From: Paenibacillus sp. KS-LC4
GTDB lineage: Bacteria; Bacillota; Bacilli; Paenibacillales; Paenibacillaceae
NCBI RefSeq assembly: GCF_036894955.1
Contig: NZ_CP145905.1
Coordinates: 2,870,501 to 2,934,500 of the forward strand
Length of the DNA stretch: 64,000 bases
Reading direction: 5' to 3'
Position numbers and translations under genes: made by a program. Shown here in pieces: positions 16,835-24,772 of the stretch. How positions within the stretch are numbered: position 1 is the first letter of the stretch; every line of letters begins with the position of its first letter. The notes under the pieces were generated by a model. It worked only from the letters and a program-made list of their open reading frames with translations, had not been told where the DNA came from and searched no databases.

Positions 16835-18229
16835 ATGGCTTCCTACTATGATTGCATCGTTATGAATGGTTTTGTTGTTTTGATGGGTGAAGTGAAAAAG
16901 CTGGATATAGGCATTCGCGATGGCCGCATTGCTGCCTTGGAGCCGTCACTCGCAGGTGCCGCGGCCGGCTCCCGAATGGATGCGGAGGGACAGTATGTGC
17001 TGCCCGGCATGGTTGATATTCATGTACATTTTAATGAACCGAATTTGGGGCATTGGGAAGGGTTTGCGAGTGGGTCAGCTTCACTTGCTGCCGGAGGAGC
17101 GACCTGTTACGTAGATATGCCGCTCAATGGCAATCCGCCGACTGTAACGACGGAGGCGCTTGCGCTGAAAGCAGGTCAGGCAGAGGGCAGCTCGGCTGTT
17201 GATTATACATTTTGGGGCGGACTCGTCCCAGGAAAGCTGGAGGAGCTTGCTCCTATGTTCGAAGCGGGCATCGTCGGCTTTAAAGCGTTTATGTCCAATC
17301 CCGGCGGCGAAGGAGAAGGGCGTTTTCGCGAGGTGGATGACTGGACTCTGTATGAAGGAATGAAAAAAATCGCCGAGCTCGGCGGCTTTGTCGCTCTGCA
17401 TGCCGAGAGCAACGCCATAACTTCTCAGCTCGCTGATGCCGCCCTCGCAGCCGGACGCTTGGATGCTGAGGCATTCGCAGCCTCGCGGCCGATAATTGCC
17501 GAGCTGGAGGCGGTAAATAAGGCGCTGCTGTTCGCGGAGCAGACGGGCTGCCAAGTGCATTTTGTTCATATAAGCAGCTATGACGCGGTGGAGCTGATTG
17601 ATCGCGCGAAGCAGCGCGGCTTGCCGGTGACAGTGGAAACGTGCCCGCATTATTTGCTCCTTACGCAGAAGGACATGGCGGCGCTTGGAGCGGTTGCCAA
17701 ATGCGCGCCTCCTCTGCGCGGGGAGGAGCAGCGTGAGGGGCTTTGGCGAATGATTAGCGAAGGTAAGCTGGATGTTATCGCTTCAGACCATTCGCCATGT
17801 CCGACCTCGATGAAGGTGGATGCTGCAAAAACGTTTTTCGAGGCATGGGGAGGTATATCGGGCGCGCAAAGCAGCATGGAGCTGGTGCTTGGTGAAGGGT
17901 GGATCAAGCGCGGACTGCCGCTGCCATTGCTAAGCTCTCTGCTATCAGCAGGACCCGCTCAGCGTTTCGGGCTTTATCCGCGCAAGGGAGCTATTGCAGT
18001 CGGCTCGGATGCCGACCTGGCTATTGTTGACCCTAATGCGGCTTATAAGCTGCTGGAGGAAAATTTATTTTATAAGCACAAGCATAGCCCTTATGTAGGG
18101 AAGGAAATGGCCTGCCGAGTCGTGGCAACACTCGTTCGAGGAACCGTTGTTTATTCGGCAAACGACGGCTTGGTACAGCCTGCATCAGGCAAGCCGCTAC
18201 TAGGGCTGGGCAGCAGCGTTATACAGTAA
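16835..18229 (+). CDS. pucH: Allantoinase PucH/AllB
   Basis: A 464-residue cyclic amidohydrolase that opens allantoin to allantoate. Metal ligands are visible in VDIHVHFNEP (HxH, residues about 59-68), GFKAFMSNPGG (the position of the carbamylated lysine), CQVHFVHIS, VETCPHYLLLT and ASDHSPC (catalytic Asp). The NEP/WEGF and MPLNGNPPTV signatures distinguish allantoinase from dihydroorotase and hydantoinase. GGTGGATAGGG precedes the ATG. It starts 111 bases after pucM and ends the puc block. No allantoate amidohydrolase is in the window. Confidence 0.92.
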   Translation: MASYYDCIVMNGFVVLMGEVKKLDIGIRDGRIAALEPSLAGAAAGSRMDAEGQYVLPGMVDIHVHFNEPNLGHWEGFASGSASLAAGGATCYVDMPLNGNPPTVTTEALALKAGQAEGSSAVDYTFWGGLVPGKLEELAPMFEAGIVGFKAFMSNPGGEGEGRFREVDDWTLYEGMKKIAELGGFVALHAESNAITSQLADAALAAGRLDAEAFAASRPIIAELEAVNKALLFAEQTGCQVHFVHISSYDAVELIDRAKQRGLPVTVETCPHYLLLTQKDMAALGAVAKCAPPLRGEEQREGLWRMISEGKLDVIASDHSPCPTSMKVDAAKTFFEAWGGISGAQSSMELVLGEGWIKRGLPLPLLSSLLSAGPAQRFGLYPRKGAIAVGSDADLAIVDPNAAYKLLEENLFYKHKHSPYVGKEMACRVVATLVRGTVVYSANDGLVQPASGKPLLGLGSSVIQ

Positions 18230-18298
18230 CGGGAAGATAGGAGGGCGATATTGTCAGCTTTCCTCCTTGCACGATTACCACGCCCGTCCCTGTTAAGG

Positions 18299-18353
18299 TT
18301 GACCCGCACGTGCTTCGTGCGTTATCTTATCCTATACTGGGTCAATTTGACCC
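18299..18353 (+). promoter_or_regulatory. Candidate promoter with palindromic operator
   Basis: TTGACC (18299-18304), 17 bases, TTATCT (18322-18327) resembles a sigma-A promoter; TATACT at 18333-18338 is an alternative -10. Directly after it lies a perfect palindrome GGGTCAA-T-TTGACCC (18339-18353). Another TTGACCC half-site is at 18299-18305, overlapping the -35. A small GCACG/CGTGC hairpin lies between. It is a plausible operator controlling transcription toward add; the binding protein is unknown. Confidence 0.45.
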
Positions 18354-18483
18354 CAAGTTTACGGCGTTTATGTAAGATGCGATGAAATTGCTAATGGCAA
18401 GGCTTGCAGACAGCTCTAGCTGAGTATGATTCGTACGATCGTTAAACTTATGCTATTTGATACCGCCGACCGGGTTTTTCCTG

Positions 18484-18594
18484 GAAATATGGGAATGTAT
18501 ATAATTTCTCCATACCTTCTCTATACTTCTCGGAATGAAACGCCGCGCGCCGCCAGAGGACGGCGGCAGCCGTTTAACCTGGTTTGGCGGTTTG
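18484..18594 (+). repeat. Dispersed intergenic repeat, copy C (best nested hairpin)
   Basis: Here the second half is perfectly nested: CCGCCA (18550-18555) pairs with TGGCGG (18585-18590), and inside it GACGGC (18559-18564) pairs with GCCGTT (18569-18574). TTT follows. The first half pairs less well in this copy. GGAATGAAACGC is shared with copies A and D. The element ends 44 bases before the add ATG. Confidence 0.75.
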
Positions 18595-18637
18595 CTATAG
18601 CTTTGGCTAGTATTTTAAATTTAAAGAGGTGTTTACG

Positions 18638-19690
18638 ATGAAAGATGTAGTGGTACGGGAACAATTAAAAAAACTGCCCAAAATTGATTTGCACTTGCAT
18701 TTGGATGGCAGCGTGTTGCCTAACACGCTGCGTGAGCTGGCAATGGAGCAGGGTAAGGAGCTGCCCGTTGATGCAGGCAGCGAGCTTACCCCATGGATGC
18801 TTGCAGATGAGAACTGCAATAGCTTAAAAGAATATTTGAGCAAATTTCATTTTGTCGAGCCCTATTTGCAAACGCCAGAGGCGCTGGAACGTGTAGCTTA
18901 TGAAGTGGTTGAGCAATCGGCGGAACAAGGCTGCCGTTACATCGAGGTGCGATTTGCGCCGCTGCTGCATACTAAAGGAGGTTTGTCGCTGGAGGAGACG
19001 ATGCGTCACACCATTCATGGCTTGAGGCGTGGAGAACGGGATTTCGGCGTTAAAGCGAGGGGAATCGCCATCTGCCTGCGCCATGATGCTTATGAGAGCA
19101 ATGAACAGGTCATATTAGCTGCGGCCAAGCTGCATGGCGATGGAATCGCAGCGGTAGATTTGGCTGGTGATGAAGCATCCTTCCCGCCGGAGCTTCATCG
19201 TTCCTTATTTAATCTCGCAGCTAGCAAGGGGCTGCCGATTACTATTCACGCCGGGGAAGCAGGCGGCGCGAAAAATGTGCAGGAAGCCATTGAGAGTCTT
19301 GGCGCCTCGCGCATCGGCCATGGCGTGCGAATTACGGAAAATCCTGCTATTATGGACATGGTGCGCCGTACAGGCACGCCGCTGGAGCTATGCCCGCTGA
19401 GCAATATACAGACAAAGGCGGTTAGCGGCTGGGACGCATATCCGATTAAAGCTTTTCTGGCAGCAGGCATTCGGGCGACCATTAATACGGATAATCTGAC
19501 GGTATCGGGTACGACGATTGGTTTGGAATATGAGCTGTTGATGCAAAAATGCGGCGTGACGCTGGAGGAAATCGGCACGCTGATTTTGAACAGCGCCCAT
19601 GCGGCCTTTTTGGAGCAGGATGAGAAACGGCAGCTGATTGCCGACATAGAACAGGGGCTTGCGGCTGCGGGAGTAAAGCCTGCCGTATAA
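18638..19690 (+). CDS. add: Adenosine deaminase
   Basis: A 350-residue zinc hydrolase converting (deoxy)adenosine to inosine. Motifs are KIDLHLHLDGS (zinc HxH, residues about 14-24), ITIHAGEAGG (catalytic Glu/His), ASRIGHGVRI, ELCPLSNIQT and INTDNLTVSGTT (zinc/catalytic Asp-Asp region). It is complete and of normal length. AAAGAGGT lies 7 bases before the ATG at 18638; a GTG at 18629 is part of that ribosome binding region. It feeds the purine degradation block from nucleosides. Confidence 0.94.
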   Translation: MKDVVVREQLKKLPKIDLHLHLDGSVLPNTLRELAMEQGKELPVDAGSELTPWMLADENCNSLKEYLSKFHFVEPYLQTPEALERVAYEVVEQSAEQGCRYIEVRFAPLLHTKGGLSLEETMRHTIHGLRRGERDFGVKARGIAICLRHDAYESNEQVILAAAKLHGDGIAAVDLAGDEASFPPELHRSLFNLAASKGLPITIHAGEAGGAKNVQEAIESLGASRIGHGVRITENPAIMDMVRRTGTPLELCPLSNIQTKAVSGWDAYPIKAFLAAGIRATINTDNLTVSGTTIGLEYELLMQKCGVTLEEIGTLILNSAHAAFLEQDEKRQLIADIEQGLAAAGVKPAV

Positions 19691-19729
19691 GGACGGTCTC
19701 TGATTCGGAAGCAATGGAGGAAACGACGT

Positions 19730-19792
19730 ATGCGAACCATTTTAACCGTAATTGGGGATTATGATTATCGTACAATTAAGTTGGATATATAA
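19730..19792 (+). CDS. Candidate 20-residue microprotein
   Basis: ATG at 19730 follows ATGGAGGAAACGACGT, a good Shine-Dalgarno at 7-8 bases. It encodes MRTILTVIGDYDYRTIKLDI and stops 8 bases before the terminator that also ends add. No homologue is recalled. The good ribosome binding site and position within the add transcript are the only support. Confidence 0.35.
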   Translation: MRTILTVIGDYDYRTIKLDI

Positions 19793-19799
19793 ATGCTTG

Positions 19800-19841
19800 A
19801 AAAGCGCAGTTCCTGCAAATGATAGAGGAACTGCGCTTTTG
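19800..19841 (+). terminator. Rho-independent terminator after add
   Basis: AAAAGCGCAGTTCCT and its exact complement AGGAACTGCGCTTTT flank a 10-11-base loop, ending in TTTTG. Symmetrical A and T flanks mean it could work in either direction. Confidence 0.85.
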
Positions 19842-19891
19842 TCTGCTATAATAAGATCATAAGCATTACGATTAGAGGGTGGTGGGTTCAA

Positions 19892-20257
19892 ATGGATAAA
19901 GTGATAGATGAGCAATGTGACGACACTTGTATAGGGACGAAGCCGGAGGGTGCAGATTTGCTTACCGCAAAGGTTGAGGAGCAGACGGCAATCGATTTGG
20001 CTGAAATGTTCAAGGCGCTAGGCGACCCGACGCGGGTTAAAATGATTTATGCGCTGCTTTCGCAAGAGCTGTGCGTGCATGATTTATGCGTCGTGCTGGA
20101 TATGGCACAATCGGCTATTTCGCATCAATTGCGTTATTTGCGCAATGTGCGCATCGTAAAGCGGCGCAAAGTCGGGAAAACCGTCTATTATTCGCTTGAC
20201 GATGACCATGTAAAGGAAATTTTCATCCAGACACTACAGCATTTGCATCATAGCTAA
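19892..20257 (+). CDS. ArsR/SmtB-family metal-responsive repressor
   Basis: A 121-residue winged-helix repressor. The helix-turn-helix lies at about VHDLCVVLDMAQSAISHQLRYLR. (The preceding ELC and following HDL correspond to the ELCVCDL signature of CadC/SmtB, here with His in place of the second Cys.) Cys9 and Cys13 near the N-terminus could complete an alpha3N-type site. DDDHVKEIFIQTLQHLHH at the C-terminus has the Asp-x-His...His-x-x-His spacing of an alpha5 zinc/cobalt site. Metal selectivity cannot be decided. The following gene is an acetyltransferase and not a metal pump; copA, 730 bases on, has its own CsoR-type operator. Confidence 0.85.
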   Translation: MDKVIDEQCDDTCIGTKPEGADLLTAKVEEQTAIDLAEMFKALGDPTRVKMIYALLSQELCVHDLCVVLDMAQSAISHQLRYLRNVRIVKRRKVGKTVYYSLDDDHVKEIFIQTLQHLHHS

Positions 20258-20289
20258 GTGCTGCGTCCAGATAAGGAGAGGAACTAGAC

Positions 20290-20799
20290 GTGACAGAAAT
20301 TCCGCCAAAAATTATACAGGCTAGCAAGGAACATATTGCGGACGCTGTCGCCTTTGCAGCGCTAGTACGTAAAGAGGTCATGCCAATGTTTGCGGCAAAT
20401 GGTTTGTCGCCAGATCTCGTGAATTTCTCGGAGCATTATTTGCATCAAGCGGGAGCTGGTTTTTTTCTGGCCCTTTCAGAGCAGGGAGAAATACAAGGGT
20501 GCATCGGTGTGAGGCCCTATGATAACCGGATTGAAACGGCGATGTATGAAGCGGACCGGCCAGCGGCCGAGATCGTAAAATGTTATGTAGCTGCAAGCAG
20601 CCGCAGAAGCGGTGTAGGCTCGCAGCTTACAGATGTGGCCAAGCAATTTATCGCTCAGGAGGGCTACAGCGTAGCGTATTTGCACACGCATCGTTTTCTA
20701 AACGGGGCAGTCGATTTTTGGCAGCGTCAGGGCTTTGCCATAACGGCCGAAGATCAGGATGAATGGCAGACGGTGCATATGGAGGCGAGCGTTACATAA
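20290..20799 (+). CDS. GNAT-family N-acetyltransferase
   Basis: A 169-residue acetyl-CoA-dependent acetyltransferase. The acetyl-CoA loop motif A reads CYVAASSRRSGVGSQL (the usual R/Q-x-x-G-x-G/A), with LHTHRFLNGAVDFWQRQGF as motif B. The substrate is unknown. It starts at GTG 20290 after AAGGAGAGG. It begins 32 bases after the ArsR gene and probably shares its transcript, ending at the terminator at 20854. Confidence 0.82.
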   Translation: MTEIPPKIIQASKEHIADAVAFAALVRKEVMPMFAANGLSPDLVNFSEHYLHQAGAGFFLALSEQGEIQGCIGVRPYDNRIETAMYEADRPAAEIVKCYVAASSRRSGVGSQLTDVAKQFIAQEGYSVAYLHTHRFLNGAVDFWQRQGFAITAEDQDEWQTVHMEASVT

Positions 20800-20853
20800 T
20801 CATAATCGTACTTATACGTACTATAAACTTTAAATTGCAGCTTATAACCAGAT

Positions 20854-20888
20854 CGATTCAGGCGCGTAGCGCTTGGGTCGTTTTTTTT
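20854..20888 (+). terminator. Rho-independent terminator
   Basis: CGATTCAGGCGC pairs with GCGCTTGGGTCG (including G-T pairs) around a 3-base loop, followed by eight T. Confidence 0.85.
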
Positions 20889-20908
20889 GACATAGATGGG
20901 GTCAACCC

Positions 20909-20969
20909 TTGACATACCCCCATAGGGTATTATATGATAAACGCAACAATAGATACCCCCATAGGGTAT
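20909..20969 (+). promoter_or_regulatory. copA promoter with two CsoR-type operators
   Basis: TTGACA (20909-20914), an 18-base spacer and TATGAT (20933-20938). An identical 17-base palindromic sequence ATACCCCCATAGGGTAT occurs twice, at 20914-20930 in the spacer and at 20953-20969 downstream of the start. This matches the known CsoR operator type (TACCCCC-N-GGGTA) of copper efflux genes in Firmicutes. Repression relieved by Cu(I) is the expected behaviour. No csoR or copZ gene is in the window. Confidence 0.88.
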
Positions 20970-20987
20970 AAGAAGGTGGCGAACGGG

Positions 20988-23210
20988 ATGGAAAACAGGC
21001 AAACAACGCTGGAAATTTCGGGTATGACTTGTGCGGCATGCGCCAATCGCATAGAGAAAGGCTTAAATAAGCTGGAGGGTGTATCGCAAGCGACAGTCAA
21101 CTTTACAATGGAGACGAGCCATGTTGAATATCGAGCAGATACGATTGATTTGGCTGCGGTCATTAAGCGGATCGAGCAGCTTGGATTTACAGCTGAGGAG
21201 AAGGTAGAGGAGAAGCAAGGAACGGACCGCCGGCGTGACGATATTCGCAAGCAGCAGCTGAAGTTCATCCTATCAGCCATATTGTCGCTGCCGCTTTTGT
21301 GGGCGATGGTTGCGCATTTTTCATTCACGTCGTTTATATGGGTGCCAGATTTATTGCTTAATCCGTGGTTTCAACTGGCGCTGGCAACCCCTGTGCAATT
21401 TATAATCGGCTGGCCCTTCTATAAAGGGGCATTTAATGCTTTGCGCAGTGGGGGCGCGAATATGGATGTCTTGGTGGCGCTTGGAACTTCGGCAGCTTAT
21501 TTTTACAGCTTGTATTTAACATTGAAGCCTGAAGAGCATGCTGGAATGGCAAACATGCCCGTTATGCAGGAGCTGTATTATGAGACAAGCGCCTTGCTCA
21601 TTACGTTGATTTTACTTGGAAAATGGTTCGAAGCACTCGCTAAAGGCCGCTCGTCGGAAGCGATTCGCTCGCTCATCGGTCTCCAAGCGAAAACAGCACT
21701 CGTTGTGCGCGACGGCTCCGAAATGAGCCTCCCGGTCGAGCAGGTAATGATTGGCGATCAGCTTATTGTGAAGCCGGGCGGCAAAATTCCGGTCGATGGC
21801 GTTGTGCTGGACGGCAGCTCGGCGATCGACGAATCGATGCTGACGGGAGAAAGTCTTCCTGTTGACAAGCAATCAGGTGATCAGGTATTCGGGGCGACTA
21901 TAAATAAAAATGGCGTCTTGCGTATTCAGGCTACGAAGGTTGGCAAAAATACGACGCTTGCGCAAATTATTCATATTGTTGAGCAGGCACAGGGCTCGAA
22001 AGCGCCGATTCAGCGAATAGCTGACCGTATTTCTGGTATATTCGTCCCAATTGTTGTCGGTATCGCCGTTGTTACTTTTGCCTTGTGGTTTTTTTGGATC
22101 GAGCCCGGTTTGTTCGCCGAAGCGCTGGAAAAAGCCATCGCGGTGCTCGTTATCGCATGTCCTTGCGCGCTCGGACTTGCTACTCCAACTTCTATAATGG
22201 CTGGATCGGGCCGGGCAGCGGAAGTAGGCGTCTTATTCAAGGGCGGTGAGCATCTCGAATCAACGCATCATATTACAGCGGTGCTGCTTGACAAAACAGG
22301 TACGGTTACGGAAGGCAAACCTTCACTGACCGATGTTGTCATCCAAGGCGATTTGCCGGAGCAGGAGCTGCTTGCCCTTGTTGGAGGAGCTGAGAACAGG
22401 TCAGAGCATCCGCTCGCGGAAGCTATTGTTGCTGCAATTAAAGCGCGGAACATTGCGCTTCCCGAAGCAGCTGAATTTACTGCCATTCCAGGCTTTGGCA
22501 TTCGGGCAACAGTGGCAGGGCGCGATATTGTTGTCGGAACACGCGCTTTAATGGAGCGTTTCGCTGTTGCACACAACGGTGAAGCGACAATGGCTGAGCT
22601 GGAGGCGGCCGGAAAAACAGTTATGCTGACAGCTGTTGATGGTCAATATACCGGCATGATTGCAGTCGCGGATACGATTAAACCTTCATCCAAGGGAGCA
22701 ATTGACCGTCTTAAGCATATTGGTCAACATGTTATGATGATTACAGGAGATAATCCGCGAACGGCAGCGGCTATTGCCAGTGAAGCGGGGATAGAGCATG
22801 TCATTGCAGGCGTGCTGCCGGAAGACAAAGCGGATGAGGTCAAGAAGCTGCAAGCGTTGGGCATGAAGGTAGCGATGGTCGGAGATGGCATTAATGATGC
22901 TCCGGCACTCGCGGCAGCGGACATTGGCATGGCGATGGGCACAGGAACGGATGTCGCGATGGAGACGGCAGATGTTACCCTTATGCGCGGCGATTTAAAC
23001 AGTATTGTCGATGCCATAACGATGAGCAAAAAAACGATGAGCAACATTAAGCAAAACCTGTTCTGGGCACTAGCCTACAATGTTATCGGTATTCCTATAG
23101 CAGCAGCGGGCCTGCTAGCGCCTTGGCTGGCAGGGGCGGCGATGGCGCTGAGCTCCGTATCGGTGGTACTCAATGCGCTGCGCTTGCAGCGGATGAAAAT
23201 TAAAGCCTGA
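20988..23210 (+). CDS. copA: Copper-exporting P1B-type ATPase CopA
   Basis: A membrane Cu(I) efflux ATPase of 740 residues. It has one N-terminal heavy-metal domain (GMTCAAC at residues 12-18), the transmembrane CPC site in [13 protein letters not shown], the actuator TGES, the phosphorylation site DKTGTVTEG, the SEHPLAEA nucleotide-binding HP motif, and [16 protein letters not shown]. The last helices carry [12 protein letters not shown] and [15 protein letters not shown], the Cu-selective signature. Many Bacillus CopA proteins have two heavy-metal domains; this has one. The ATG at 20988 follows AAGGTGG; an upstream in-frame ATG lies within the operator region. Confidence 0.95.
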   Translation: MENRQTTLEISGMTCAACANRIEKGLNKLEGVSQATVNFTMETSHVEYRADTIDLAAVIKRIEQLGFTAEEKVEEKQGTDRRRDDIRKQQLKFILSAILSLPLLWAMVAHFSFTSFIWVPDLLLNPWFQLALATPVQFIIGWPFYKGAFNALRSGGANMDVLVALGTSAAYFYSLYLTLKPEEHAGMANMPVMQELYYETSALLITLILLGKWFEALAKGRSSEAIRSLIGLQAKTALVVRDGSEMSLPVEQVMIGDQLIVKPGGKIPVDGVVLDGSSAIDESMLTGESLPVDKQSGDQVFGATINKNGVLRIQATKVGKNTTLAQIIHIVEQAQGSKAPIQRIADRISGIFVPIVVGIAVVTFALWFFWIEPGLFAEALEKAIAVLVIACPCALGLATPTSIMAGSGRAAEVGVLFKGGEHLESTHHITAVLLDKTGTVTEGKPSLTDVVIQGDLPEQELLALVGGAENRSEHPLAEAIVAAIKARNIALPEAAEFTAIPGFGIRATVAGRDIVVGTRALMERFAVAHNGEATMAELEAAGKTVMLTAVDGQYTGMIAVADTIKPSSKGAIDRLKHIGQHVMMITGDNPRTAAAIASEAGIEHVIAGVLPEDKADEVKKLQALGMKVAMVGDGINDAPALAAADIGMAMGTGTDVAMETADVTLMRGDLNSIVDAITMSKKTMSNIKQNLFWALAYNVIGIPIAAAGLLAPWLAGAAMALSSVSVVLNALRLQRMKIKA

Positions 23211-23296
23211 TGCTAATGGCAGGGTTGCCCGTCCGCCTCTAAATCGGGTATTCTAAAAGGGTACTTCATTTCGTTTCTAGGAGAGGACAGCATCCA

Positions 23297-23719
23297 ATGA
23301 ATAAAAATGCAAAAATTGGCGGCGGCGGCCTTCATCACATCGCGCTGCGCGCATTTGACTTTGAAGCAACGGTGAAGTTTTATACAGAAGGACTCGGCTT
23401 TACGCCAAGACATAGCTGGGGTGAAGGCGATGGCCGCGTTATTATGCTTGATAGCGGTGATGGCAACTATCTTGAAGTATTCGCTGGCGGCAAGGCGCCG
23501 GTGGAAGGCGAAGGCTCCTATTTCCATTTAGCATACCGCTCCGAAAATATAGAGCTTGCCGTTCAGTCAGCAGTAGCTGCTGGCGCGGTAGTAACGGTCG
23601 AACCAAAGGATGCTGTGCTGGGCGACAATCCGCCAACCCCAGTGAAAATCGCCTTCGTAAAAGGCCTGAACGGAGAGATTATTGAGTTTTTCCAAAGCAC
23701 AGGCGACAATCAGCTGTAA
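23297..23719 (+). CDS. VOC (glyoxalase/bleomycin resistance) superfamily protein
   Basis: A 140-residue vicinal-oxygen-chelate fold protein. Two beta-alpha-beta-beta-beta units are visible. The first begins LHHIALRAFDFEATVKFY (candidate metal His), has GDGNYLEVFAGG (Glu) and YFHLAYRSENIEL (His), and ends GEIIEFFQ (Glu), so a 2-His-2-Glu type metal site is possible. Reaction and substrate are unknown; glyoxalase I-like or dioxygenase-like are both possible. AGGAGAGGACAGC precedes the ATG. Confidence 0.82.
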   Translation: MNKNAKIGGGGLHHIALRAFDFEATVKFYTEGLGFTPRHSWGEGDGRVIMLDSGDGNYLEVFAGGKAPVEGEGSYFHLAYRSENIELAVQSAVAAGAVVTVEPKDAVLGDNPPTPVKIAFVKGLNGEIIEFFQSTGDNQL

Positions 23720-23768
23720 GCAAACGGCAGGCTATAAGCAAGAATCATCATCTTATGTCAAAAATGCT

Positions 23769-23801
23769 GAAGCAGCCGAAGGCATCGCCTTCGGCTGCTT
23801 C
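23769..23801 (+). terminator. Perfect 15-bp hairpin after the VOC gene
   Basis: GAAGCAGCCGAAGGC, a 3-base loop ATC, then the exact complement. It is followed by GGCTTATGG and not a T-run, so as an intrinsic terminator it would be weak. It is either terminator-like or an RNA-stabilising stem. Confidence 0.5.
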
Positions 23802-23844
23802 GGCTTATGGCCTCCTATTTTATGAAGGCGGGTAGCTATTTTTT

Positions 23845-23954
23845 AAATATAGGCAACGATATGATGTCGCCATCCTTTCTCAACAATTCTCGGACTGAAA
23901 CGCGCTGCGCAGCCAAAAGACGGAATCAGCCGCTTTACCTTGTTGGCGGTTTTA
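23845..23954 (+). repeat. Dispersed intergenic repeat, copy D
   Basis: AAATATAGG (23845-23853), ATATGATG, CCATCCTTTCTC, then CGGACTGAAACGCGCTGC and the terminal TTGGCGGTTTT. CAGCCA pairs imperfectly with TTGGCGG. The inner GACGG/AGCCG stem is partly kept. It ends 17 bases before the ATG of the metallophosphoesterase, so it includes the region just upstream of the ribosome binding site. Confidence 0.75.
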
Positions 23955-23971
23955 GTAGTAAGGGGGCTTGC

Positions 23972-24742
23972 ATGGTCATTGTTATAATAGTTGCGGCGCT
24001 TGTGCTGCTATTATATTTGTTTTTCATATTGCCGACACAGTGGCTTAAGGTGGAGCGTTACCGTTATCCGGCGGGGTTAGGGCTTAAGGTGCTGCAAATT
24101 AGCGATCTGCATGTTGAAAATATTCGTATCAGCCCAAGGCGAATCCAGAAGCTGATTGCCAAAGAGATGCCGGCATACATATTTCTGACTGGAGACTTTA
24201 CCCAGAGGCTGAGTTATTTACCGAAGGTTAGACGGTATGTGAAAGCGATTTGTGCAGGAGGCATTCCGGTTTATGCGGTGTATGGCAATCACGACCATCG
24301 GATAAAGCCTTCCGGAGTGCGCGAGCTGAGGAAGCTGCTGGAACGGGAAGGCGTTATCGTTCTGACTAACGAGAGCATAGATTTAGGTGCCTTTCAGCTG
24401 GTTGGAATAGATGACTGGAGCAGCAAGAAAAGCAAGCCTGGCAAAGCTTTTCACCAAGTTGATTTTTCAAAGCCCATTATCGTGCTCGCACATGACCCCA
24501 ATACGGTGCTGCACATTAAGCATTCCTATGATTATCTCATGTCAGGTCATTTTCATGGCATGCAGTTTCATGTTCCATTTTTGTTTCGGTTTATTAACAA
24601 GGGGAAGCTCGCTGCTTCCGGCTTTTATAAAGGTCAGCATAAATGGAGCAATGGCACCTTCTATATTTCCAAAGGGATTAGCCAGACTGAGCCGAACGCC
24701 CGATTCCTCATTCGCAGTGAAGTAACGGTGCATCAATTGTAG
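23972..24742 (+). CDS. Membrane-anchored metallophosphoesterase (YkuE/YaeI type)
   Basis: A 256-residue calcineurin-like phosphoesterase with one N-terminal membrane segment (MVIVIIVAALVLLLYLFF). The two-metal motifs occur in order: ISDLHVEN (D-x-H), LTGDFTQR (GD), YGNHDH (GNHD), VLAHDPN (H) and MSGHFHGMQ (GHxH). Homologues include UDP-diacylglucosamine pyrophosphatase-like YkuE/YaeI proteins; the true substrate is not readable. The ATG at 23972 with TAAGGGGG upstream is chosen. A longer frame from 23807 would translate repeat copy D. Confidence 0.86.
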   Translation: MVIVIIVAALVLLLYLFFILPTQWLKVERYRYPAGLGLKVLQISDLHVENIRISPRRIQKLIAKEMPAYIFLTGDFTQRLSYLPKVRRYVKAICAGGIPVYAVYGNHDHRIKPSGVRELRKLLEREGVIVLTNESIDLGAFQLVGIDDWSSKKSKPGKAFHQVDFSKPIIVLAHDPNTVLHIKHSYDYLMSGHFHGMQFHVPFLFRFINKGKLAASGFYKGQHKWSNGTFYISKGISQTEPNARFLIRSEVTVHQL

Positions 24743-24772
24743 AATGGCTATAGCAAAGGGGAGATTGAACCA

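Noticed and set aside
18426-18641. 71-codon frame over repeat copy C
   Set aside because: Its coding potential comes from the repeat itself. A similar stretch appears in the frame over copy D, showing it is repeat sequence and not a conserved protein.
23807-23971. 55-codon extension of the metallophosphoesterase
   Set aside because: It reads through repeat copy D. The internal ATG at 23972 has a proper ribosome binding site and begins the membrane anchor.
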